Assembly (NCBI GenBank): GCA_045534445.1
Contig: JAZSJQ010000096.1
Location: forward strand, 1-10,338
Direction: 5' to 3'
DNA length: 10,338 nucleotides
Source: JAISGQ01 sp045534445
GTDB lineage: Bacteria; Bacillota; Clostridia; Oscillospirales; Acutalibacteraceae
Shown: in pieces, positions 5,506 through 10,338 of the stretch
Layout: every line of letters starts with the position of its first letter
Numbering within the stretch: position 1 is the stretch's first letter
Program-made: the position numbers and the translations under genes
Notes under the pieces: model-generated
What the model saw: only the letters and a program-made list of their open reading frames with translations
The model's database searches: none
Told to the model about the DNA's origin: nothing

Positions 5506-6759
5506 TTATTCAAATGTGTATACCGAAATGTATTCTTCGCATAGGGATTTTAATGCTGAGCATTCCTTATTCCATGAAAGAAGGCTGAGAATCGGCAGTG
5601 CCTCATTGCACCTGCCAAGTATCTCTTCGCCATCAAGGTTTTCGGGGTTGCCTCTGTTGGGGACCAGCTTATCTGCTTCCTTTGCGATAAGTGAGACGTA
5701 CTCCCCTGTCTGCTTGTAATCACGGAGCATGGTAAATCCTTCTGCGGCTGTCAGAAGATCGCCCTTTTCATATGCCTCAACCGACATATTGTAGACCTCA
5801 TCTATCTGTGAAAGCCTTTCTGCGCTGTCGTTATAGTCACCAAGCTGTATAAAGATTTCTGCCGCCGCAGAGGCACTTTCACCCTCTGCAAGCCCCGAGG
5901 CGCAGACATAAAGCATCTCATTCTTACCCTCGAAATCCTCAAGGGCACTTATCCTCTCTGCGGCACGCTGATAATTGCCCTGGCTCATTTCAAGCCTTGC
6001 GTAGCAATAATCAGCTCTGAATTCGCTGTCACGGTAATCATAGCGCTCGGCAAGATGCTCAAATTCCTTGTAAGCCTGGCTGTATGCGCCCGTATCCTCA
6101 AGAAAAACTGCATTGATATACTGCTTTTCTGCAGTTTTTCTTGCGTTCGCTGTCAGAATTATTCCGCAAACCGTCACTGCAGTCAATGCCGCGGCGGCGC
6201 AGATTATGGGCGTAATTACTGAATACTGCCTTTCGGACTTTTTTCCGCCCTTCACTTCACTCCCGCACAGCTGGGCTATATCGTTCAGCGCATAATCTGC
6301 CTGCTTCGCACTTAATCTGATCCTGTATGTCTTATGAGCGGTGCGAACCTCGAGGTATCCGCTTAAAAATGCCGCATCGCACATATCCTTTGCTTTATCC
6401 TTATCGCCCTTTATAAAGGCTGTTATCATAGAGAAAAACGCTGATAGCGAACCCATTCTGCCTGCACTTATTCTGCAGGCTCGTTCGATGTCCCTGCGAG
6501 GGATCGATGTAAGTGTTCTCGGCATAAAGCACCGTGTTCTGTACATCATTACCCTTTTTGAGGTTATCACCGCACAGCCTCCCGAGCAGATAAAACACAG
6601 AGGTAATCCCAGTGCCAGAAATACAAATCCAAAAATCAGATACCATACGAATGAGCCGTTGAAGGTGTACACGGGGTCTGCATACAGCTTCGATATGAGA
6701 TAAAGCCCGAAAATGCAGAGAATAAGCCCTTCAACAGTTCTTATTCGCTCATAATACAC
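5506..6759 (-). CDS. Membrane protein with PH-like domain and C-terminal helical repeats
   Basis: 417 residues from GTG at 6759, the first standard start in this frame. Order: helix at about 9-26, helix at about 38-60, a domain resembling bacterial PH domains (CAVITSKRVMMYRT, then TSIPRRDIERA, about 62-96, extending to about 165), a transmembrane helix at about 182-202, and an extracytoplasmic or cytoplasmic region (about 205-345) of TPR-like helix pairs with recurring motifs of the form Y.DS: RYDYRDSE, LGDYNDSAE, LRDYKQTGE. The GTG has no ribosome binding site, and the frame continues open upstream to 6903 with another hydrophobic helix, so the annotated start is probably not natural (see 6760-6910). 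Terminator at 5468-5502. Function unknown; the repeats suggest protein binding. Confidence 0.82.
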   Translation of the reverse strand: MYYERIRTVEGLILCIFGLYLISKLYADPVYTFNGSFVWYLIFGFVFLALGLPLCFICSGGCAVITSKRVMMYRTRCFMPRTLTSIPRRDIERACRISAGRMGSLSAFFSMITAFIKGDKDKAKDMCDAAFLSGYLEVRTAHKTYRIRLSAKQADYALNDIAQLCGSEVKGGKKSERQYSVITPIICAAAALTAVTVCGIILTANARKTAEKQYINAVFLEDTGAYSQAYKEFEHLAERYDYRDSEFRADYCYARLEMSQGNYQRAAERISALEDFEGKNEMLYVCASGLAEGESASAAAEIFIQLGDYNDSAERLSQIDEVYNMSVEAYEKGDLLTAAEGFTMLRDYKQTGEYVSLIAKEADKLVPNRGNPENLDGEEILGRCNEALPILSLLSWNKECSALKSLCEEYISVYTFE

Positions 6760-6910
6760 CGTACATGGATGCTCGTCATCTGAAATCTCTGACCTTACAC
6801 AGTAGGGAATTGCTCTGCTTCTGCTGTTAAAGATCAGTATAGCCGCTCTGATGATTGCAGGTACTGCAACTATAACAGTGCTCCATATAAAAAACGTATT
6901 GATATCTCAT
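6760..6910 (-). pseudogene. Upstream coding extension, offset by one base in a T6 run
   Basis: The frame of the gene at 5506-6759 continues upstream to 6903 and codes for IWSTVIVAVPAIIRAAILIF (a good membrane helix) and SEISDDEHPC, but has no start codon before stops at about 6904-6909. An ATG at 6910 has GAGGA seven bases upstream and follows a consensus promoter, but reads another frame: MRYQYVF, then out of frame to a stop. Removing one T from the T6 run (plus-strand A6, 6889-6894) joins them into one 467-residue protein. This may be a frameshift mutation, a sequencing error, or transcriptional slippage on the T run. Confidence 0.65.
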
Positions 6911-6926
6911 CACCTCTTCCTCTCAG

Positions 6927-6955
6927 ATTTTACTACCTGCAAGCCTTGTTGTCAA
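6927..6955 (-). promoter_or_regulatory. Consensus promoter for the helical-repeat membrane protein
   Basis: On the minus strand TTGACA (6955-6950) and TAAAAT (6932-6927), 17-base spacer, leading directly to GAGGA and ATG at 6910. It supports 6910 as the true start region. It lies back to back with the serpin promoter. Confidence 0.75.
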
Positions 6956-6966
6956 ACTGTCACTGC

Positions 6967-6995
6967 TTGTATTGGTCATGCTTGAGTGGTATAAT
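6967..6995 (+). promoter_or_regulatory. Serpin promoter with extended -10
   Basis: TTGTAT at 6967-6972, TATAAT at 6990-6995, 17-base spacer, with TGG directly before the -10 (extended -10). The two -35 boxes of this divergent pair are only 11 bases apart. Confidence 0.75.
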
Positions 6996-7026
6996 ATAAG
7001 TCAATAAAGCTAACGGAGGTGTATTA

Positions 7027-8199
7027 ATGAAAAAATACACATTCATTTCTGTCCTTGCAGTTCTTCTTGTAGGGGCTGTGATTCTTTGTTTTGCATTTGG
7101 AAAATATACTCCTGACACAGCAAAGGTCACTCAACCTGTCAATACTGTGCCTGCAAACACACCCAATTTTTCACTTTCTCTGCTTCAGAGTCTGTCAAGC
7201 GAAAATGAAAATGTCCTTGTTTCCCCCCTTTGTGCCTCCTCTGCTCTTACTGTAGCCGCCCTCGGCACCGACGGTGAGACCAGAATACAGCTTGAGAATG
7301 TGCTGGGTGCAAACGGCAATCTTGATTCTCTGACGCTTCAGCTTGGCAGTATTCTCTCCGACAGCGGCGGTGCAGTGTCCCTCTGGCTCTGTGATGACGG
7401 CAGGCTGACTCTCAATGACAGCTATCTTGAAGATGTCAAGAGTCTTGATGCCTATGTCTCAGCTCTGCCATTTGACACTTCTGCAATAGATGCTATGAAC
7501 GGATGGGTCAGTGAGAAAACCCACGGACGCATTGATTCACTGGTAGATGAAATTCCTCCCGAGGCGGTTCTTTATATTCTTTCAACTCTTTCCTTTGACG
7601 GTGAATGGGTTGTTCCCTATTCAGCGAACGATGTCATGGATGGGCAATTTGTTGCTTCTGACGGTACCTCGTACTCTGCCGAGTTTATGAGATCCACCGA
7701 GAATATCTATCTTGAGACTTCTCTTGCAAGCGGCATTGCCAAGCCCTACACCGACGGAAGTGTCTTTGTTGCTTTGCTCCCCAATGAGGGTGTCAGCATC
7801 ACCGATCTGATTGCTTCCCTCGATTCAGATTCATTTATCAATATGCTCCGCTCATCAGAATCGAAAAATATAACCGTTTTCCTTCCTAAATTCACCGCAG
7901 AAAGCAAGCTTTCACTTTCGGACACTATAATAAATATGGGTGCTCCGAATGCATTTTCTCCTGACAGTGCAGATTTCTCTCCCCTCGGTGCGCCTCCGCA
8001 TTCCACTTATATCAGCAATTTTCTGCAGAACAACTACCTCTGCGTTGATGAAAGCGGAACCGAAGGAGGTTCTGCTTCAGGTATCGAAGTATCTCTTAAA
8101 AGCGCACCCACCGCTTCGCTGAAGTTTGACAGACCTTTTGTATACTTTATCGTAAAGAATGACACTATTCTCTTTGAGGGGGTTTTGGAGAGAATATGA
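7027..8199 (+). CDS. Serpin (serine protease inhibitor), membrane-anchored or secreted
   Basis: 390-residue serpin, a suicide inhibitor of proteases. MKKYTFISVLAVLLVGAVIL is a signal peptide or anchor; the Cys at 21 is not in a proper lipobox (Leu before it). Fold markers: NVLVSPLCASSALTVAALG (62-80), WVSEKTHGRID (160-170), ILSTLSFDGEW (184-194, with Ser where most serpins have Asn), and FDRPFVYFIV near the end. The hinge reads VDESGTEGGSASG, with the small residues needed for loop insertion; counting P17 as Glu342 gives P1 Lys358 and P1' Ser359, predicting action on trypsin- or subtilisin-like proteases. GGAGG lies seven bases before ATG. Likely role: protecting the cell or its surface enzymes from host or microbial proteases. 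There is no dockerin. No terminator follows, so it may be cotranscribed with the next two frames. Confidence 0.95.
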   Translation: MKKYTFISVLAVLLVGAVILCFAFGKYTPDTAKVTQPVNTVPANTPNFSLSLLQSLSSENENVLVSPLCASSALTVAALGTDGETRIQLENVLGANGNLDSLTLQLGSILSDSGGAVSLWLCDDGRLTLNDSYLEDVKSLDAYVSALPFDTSAIDAMNGWVSEKTHGRIDSLVDEIPPEAVLYILSTLSFDGEWVVPYSANDVMDGQFVASDGTSYSAEFMRSTENIYLETSLASGIAKPYTDGSVFVALLPNEGVSITDLIASLDSDSFINMLRSSESKNITVFLPKFTAESKLSLSDTIINMGAPNAFSPDSADFSPLGAPPHSTYISNFLQNNYLCVDESGTEGGSASGIEVSLKSAPTASLKFDRPFVYFIVKNDTILFEGVLERI

Positions 8200-8220
8200 T
8201 TGCTCATCGGAGGTTAACAA

Positions 8221-8280
8221 ATGGATAAAAGGCTTATCAAATTCAAAAGGAATTTGATTTTGTTGAGGGGGATAAAATGA
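8221..8280 (+). CDS. 19-residue basic peptide, translationally coupled to next gene
   Basis: GGAGG (8209-8213) lies seven bases before ATG 8221. The frame reads MDKRLIKFKRNLILLRGIK and stops at TGA 8278-8280, which overlaps the ATG of the following gene as ATGA. This is the classic layout of translational coupling. The peptide is cationic and amphipathic. A 9-bp hairpin lies within it: ATCAAATTC (8236-8244), GAATTTGAT (8250-8258), then TTTT, so ribosome movement over this frame could affect the downstream gene. It starts 21 bases after the serpin stop. It may be a leader peptide rather than a protein with its own job. Confidence 0.5.
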   Translation: MDKRLIKFKRNLILLRGIK

Positions 8281-8858
8281 AATATAATAAAAAGCATGAA
8301 GCTGCTTTTAAGGAATTTAAAATAAAAGCAATTGTGCTGAGTCTGCTACTCGTAGTTGCTGCAATATTTGTTGTTTTTTACTGTGAACACAATTTACCTC
8401 TTTTTTCAGAAGCAAGCACTGTTACTTACACAGGAACCTGCGAGGATATTCGACTTGTCAGTGATCATGGTCCCAGAGGCGGGCAAAACATATATGCAAT
8501 GATTCGGGTGTATGATAATTCGTATTATATTCCCCCTGCCACAATTAACGATTACAGATATGATGAGGATAAATTAAAAGATACGTTTGAAGGTCGTGAC
8601 GTAAAGCTAACAGTTTCAAAGCATGAAAACAGACAAGGATTCCGCACTGTTCTCAGGCTCGAGGTGAATGGTATCGAGGCAATCTCAGTCAAAGATACCC
8701 ATTCATACTTCAAGTCCGTTCGCGCTGCTATATGGGCTATATTTATTATTGCCTCTGCAGCTATTTATCTTATTCTTTTCCAACGCTCACCCGATGCTGT
8801 CCCTGTTATCAAACATAAATTCGGACAAGTCAAAGAAAAGCTCAAACCTCACAGATAG
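8277..8858 (+). CDS. Hypothetical two-helix membrane protein
   Basis: 193 residues, family not recognised. A basic N-terminus (KYNKKHEAAFKEFKIK), transmembrane helix at about 18-36, an extracytoplasmic domain of about 110 residues (VTYTGTCEDIRLVSD, then NIYAMIRVYDNSYYIPP, GRDVKLTVSKHEN), a second helix at about 149-167, and a basic Lys-rich tail. The layout, with both ends in the cytoplasm and a beta-rich domain between, resembles the DUF3592-like protein at 4572-4970 but without the same motifs. GAGGGGG lies about five bases before ATG, and the start overlaps the preceding 19-codon frame. It is likely cotranscribed with the serpin. Terminator at 8861-8899. Confidence 0.8.
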   Translation: MKYNKKHEAAFKEFKIKAIVLSLLLVVAAIFVVFYCEHNLPLFSEASTVTYTGTCEDIRLVSDHGPRGGQNIYAMIRVYDNSYYIPPATINDYRYDEDKLKDTFEGRDVKLTVSKHENRQGFRTVLRLEVNGIEAISVKDTHSYFKSVRAAIWAIFIIASAAIYLILFQRSPDAVPVIKHKFGQVKEKLKPHR

Positions 8859-8860
8859 CA

Positions 8861-8899
8861 AAATCCAGCCGATGCGATTGTGCATTGGCTGGATTTTTT
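8861..8899. terminator. Terminator between convergent two-helix gene and greA
   Basis: AAATCCAGCCGATGC (8861-8875) pairs with 8882-8896 (one G-T) around a 6-base loop and is followed by T6 (8894-8899). On the minus strand it starts a few bases after the greA stop and ends in TTTT. Confidence 0.92.
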
Positions 8900-8901
8900 A
8901 A

Positions 8902-9405
8902 TCAATATTGCACTAACTCCGCACTGCCGTCGTCCTCGCCTTTTTCAATGGAACGTACCACGGCATAATAGCTGTAGTTTTCGTTTACATCTATCTTGAC
9001 TCTGTCACCGATCTTCTTTCCGAGGATCGCCTTGCCCATGGGAGAATCCTTGCTGACAAGACCCGAAAGAGGGTCAATGCGCACGGTTGTCACTATTTTA
9101 TAGTATTCAACCTCATCTTCGTCCTCCATGTATATGCCAACCTTATCATACAGACCTACTGTGTCAGCAGTAGACCTGTCTTCTATGATACGGGCGGTTT
9201 TTATCATGTTCTGAAGATAGCGTATGCGGCTTTCGTTGCGGTTCTTTGCTCGCTTTGCTTCCTTATATTCAAAGTTTTCGCTGAGATCGCCGAACTCTCT
9301 GCATCGCTTTACCTCTTCAAGCAATAATGGGCGCTGACGGACTATTCTGTCCTCAAGCTCCGCCTGCATCATTTCTATATCTTTTTTCGTTAGCTCGTTA
9401 TGCAT
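8902..9405 (-). CDS. greA: GreA/GreB-type transcription elongation factor
   Basis: 167-residue factor that enters the RNA polymerase secondary channel and stimulates cleavage of backtracked RNA. The N-terminal coiled coil (about 5-77) holds the tip motif FGDLSENFEYKEAK (38-51) with the acidic pair Asp40 and Glu43, corresponding to Asp41 and Glu44 of E. coli GreA. The C-terminal domain shows KDSPMGKAILGKKIGDRV (119-136), the usual SP.G.AL.GK..GD.V pattern. Slightly longer than the common 158. GGAG lies seven bases before ATG 9405. The promoter at 9436-9464 starts within the end of the GNAT gene. In this group it may be a second copy beside a housekeeping greA, which cannot be judged here. Confidence 0.93.
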   Translation of the reverse strand: MHNELTKKDIEMMQAELEDRIVRQRPLLLEEVKRCREFGDLSENFEYKEAKRAKNRNESRIRYLQNMIKTARIIEDRSTADTVGLYDKVGIYMEDEDEVEYYKIVTTVRIDPLSGLVSKDSPMGKAILGKKIGDRVKIDVNENYSYYAVVRSIEKGEDDGSAELVQY

Positions 9406-9435
9406 TGCCGTGCTCCTTATAGTTTTATGGGATAT

Positions 9436-9464
9436 ATTTTAACTGCAAAATTTAATGCTGTCAA
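9436..9464 (-). promoter_or_regulatory. greA promoter, -35 overlapping the GNAT stop codon
   Basis: On the minus strand TTGACA (9464-9459) and TAAAAT (9441-9436), 17-base spacer. The TGA stop of the upstream acetyltransferase (9463-9461) is part of the -35 box. Confidence 0.7.
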
Positions 9465-9967
9465 TTGGGTGTTTTCGACAGTCTGTAAACATATCGCACT
9501 TCACGAAGATCTTTTCCTCCGATGTTATCATCCAAATATTCTTTTGTGTGCGAAAATCCACACTTTTCATAAAACCGCCTTGCCATAGCATTCTCTTCAA
9601 GAACCCATAGAAACACCTCGGCAAATCCTTGTTTTTTCAATTCATTCAAAACAGCCTTCAACAAGTGGATGCCATATCCCTTCCCAATATAATTCGGTAA
9701 GAAATAAATTGAGATTATCTCTCCGGCGTCAGGATATTGCTCAAACCTTGATTTACAAAAACTGCTCGTTCCTATATATTCTCCGTTTTCAACGCAAACC
9801 ATGGTATGCCATTCAGGAATATCCAGATTTTTCACCCATCGTCCTTTAGGGATAGCGTCGAGATAATCCTGCGGAATTATTTCCCTGTAAGCAGTCTTCC
9901 AACTTTCTTCATATATTCTGCTTATCGCGTTTCTATCATCCGATGAATTAATGTATCTGATCTCCAT
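9461..9967 (-). CDS. GNAT family N-acetyltransferase
   Basis: 168-residue acetyl-CoA-dependent acetyltransferase. Motif order is that of the GNAT fold: GEYIGTSSF (62-70), the beta-4 and pyrophosphate loop IISIYFLPNYIGKGYGIHLL (84-103, with the Gly-x-Gly-x-Gly-type turn that binds CoA), AEVFLWVLEENAMARRFYEK (116-135) and CGFSHTKE, the usual C-terminal helix and strand. GGAGG lies five bases before ATG 9967, and a consensus promoter at 10002-10030 precedes it. The substrate is unknown. No terminator separates it from greA, so read-through may supply greA as well. Confidence 0.93.
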   Translation of the reverse strand: MEIRYINSSDDRNAISRIYEESWKTAYREIIPQDYLDAIPKGRWVKNLDIPEWHTMVCVENGEYIGTSSFCKSRFEQYPDAGEIISIYFLPNYIGKGYGIHLLKAVLNELKKQGFAEVFLWVLEENAMARRFYEKCGFSHTKEYLDDNIGGKDLREVRYVYRLSKTPN

Positions 9968-10001
9968 GTTTTCCTCCGCTGCATTTCAATTTATCAAACT
10001 G

Positions 10002-10030
10002 ATTATATTATAGATCTTTATGCTTTTCAA
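10002..10030 (-). promoter_or_regulatory. Promoter of the GNAT gene
   Basis: On the minus strand TTGAAA (10030-10025) and TATAAT (10007-10002) with a 17-base spacer. It overlaps the end of the possible gene remnant at 10008-10148. Confidence 0.7.
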
Positions 10031-10148
10031 TTAAATCATCTAACGAGTTCTGCCAAGTCATTTGATGTGTTCGGAAATCAGGTTGCCGTTTACAATGCCC
10101 AAAATCTGCGGATAAGGAAATTATATATTTTTTAGTGAAATATTTGCC
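10008..10148 (-). pseudogene. Possible 3' end of a gene cut by the palindromic array
   Basis: An open frame without any start ends at TAA 10010-10008. It reads as plausible protein: SADFGHCKRQPDFRTHQMTW, then QNSLDDLIEKHKDL at its end. Its upstream limit (TAA at 10151-10149) lies within the first hairpin of the array, so the array may have replaced the 5' part of a gene. The stretch is short (46 codons) and I know no family, so chance is possible. Confidence 0.25.
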
Positions 10149-10316
10149 TTACGGCAAATGTGAAATAATCCACTTTGTGAATTGTGAAATTTTCTGTTAT
10201 CGCAGAAAGTGAAATAAAATAAATCCCCTCATGCCCGCAGGCATTTCACGTTTTGCGGCAACAAAACATTTCACACGCGAAGCGTATTTCACAAATCCCG
10301 CAGGGATTTATTTCAT
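10135..10316. repeat. Modular array of GTGAAAT/ATTTCAC motifs separated by hairpins
   Basis: Four direct GTGAAAT (10135-10141, 10160-10166, 10184-10190, 10209-10215) followed by four inverted ATTTCAC (10243-10249, 10268-10274, 10286-10292, and ATTTCAT 10310-10316). The interval between each pair is itself an inverted repeat: ATTTGCC/GGCAAAT (10142-10159), AATCCAC/GTGAATT (10167-10183, one mismatch), TTTCTG/CAGAAA (10191-10208), ATGCC/GGCAT (10231-10244), GTTTTG/CAAAAC (10250-10267), ACGC/GCGT (10275-10285), AAATCCC/GGGATTT (10293-10309). Spacers are 18, 17, 18, 27, 18, 11 and 17 bases. An 11-bp longer-range stem is possible between 10217-10227 and 10303-10313. No protein frame runs through it. 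Confidence 0.9.
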
Positions 10317-10318
10317 TG

Positions 10319-10338
10319 AAAAAAACACTTGCTTTCGC
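10319..10338. repeat. Left part of a hairpin cut by the window end
   Basis: An A-run then CACTTGC, TTTC and GC: the last eight bases GCTTTCGC already form the tip of a stem-loop whose right arm would be the continuation GCAAGTG and a T-run. If so it is a terminator for a gene beyond the window or the last unit of the array. Confidence 0.35.

Noticed and set aside
7746..8006. 86-codon antisense frame in the serpin gene
   Set aside because: Shadow of a well-supported gene, without translation signals.
10135..10316. CRISPR array
   Set aside because: The repeated unit is only seven bases and changes orientation, and the intervals are self-complementary rather than unrelated spacers; no cas gene is near.

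Overview
The window looks like chromosomal DNA from a gut or rumen Clostridia bacterium, probably Ruminococcus-like (Oscillospiraceae). The grounds are moderate GC with AT-rich intergenic DNA, strong AGGAGG-type ribosome binding sites, consensus SigA promoters (TTGACA-17-TATAAT types), many perfect intrinsic terminators, and product types common in this group: an AGCS symporter, class II aldolase, a bacterial serpin, a GreA paralogue, and DUF3592- and PDZ-type membrane proteins. The assignment is inference; no rRNA or tRNA is present.

Layout. 1-876 (-): 5' two thirds of an AGCS sodium:alanine/glycine symporter, cut by the window edge. 1045-1767 (+): single-pass membrane protein with an extracytoplasmic PDZ domain. 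1906-2430 (+): isochorismatase-family cysteine hydrolase. 2476-2769 (-): small unrecognised protein. 3001-3936 (+): class II fructose-bisphosphate aldolase, with codon use suggesting high expression. 4045-4248 (-) and 4371-4538 (+): a divergent pair, a 67-aa Cro/C1-type repressor and a Cys-rich mini-protein without an ATG, with a perfect 38-bp palindrome covering the mini-gene promoter. 4572-4970 (-): DUF3592-like membrane protein. 5112-5309 (-): 65-aa conserved-looking small protein. 5506-6759 (-), with a coding extension to 6910: membrane protein with a PH-like domain and helical repeats, whose natural start appears to be separated from the body by one base in a T6 run. 7027-8199 (+): serpin with predicted P1 Lys. 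8221-8280 (+): 19-codon basic peptide overlapping by ATGA the next gene, 8277-8858 (+), a two-TM protein. 8902-9405 (-): GreA-type factor. 9461-9967 (-): GNAT acetyltransferase. 10008-10148 (-): possible remnant of a gene 3' end. 10135-10338: a dense modular palindromic array.

The genes are mostly monocistronic, each with its own promoter and hairpin terminator, so there is no single pathway here. The local partnerships are the divergent repressor/mini-protein pair, the serpin - short peptide - membrane protein run, and GNAT-greA, where the stop codon of the first lies inside the -35 box of the second.

The least explained parts are the array at the right end (eight copies of GTGAAAT/ATTTCAC, four direct then four inverted, with a small hairpin between each neighbouring pair), the 38-bp operator-like palindrome with its non-AUG mini-gene, and the T6 frameshift at 6889-6894. 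A second repeat family occurs at 3994-4043 and 5042-5102, both times just downstream of the stop codon of a minus-strand gene. Gaps without genes longer than 150 bases (877-1044, 2770-3000, 5310-5505) hold promoters or terminators and otherwise nothing recognisable.
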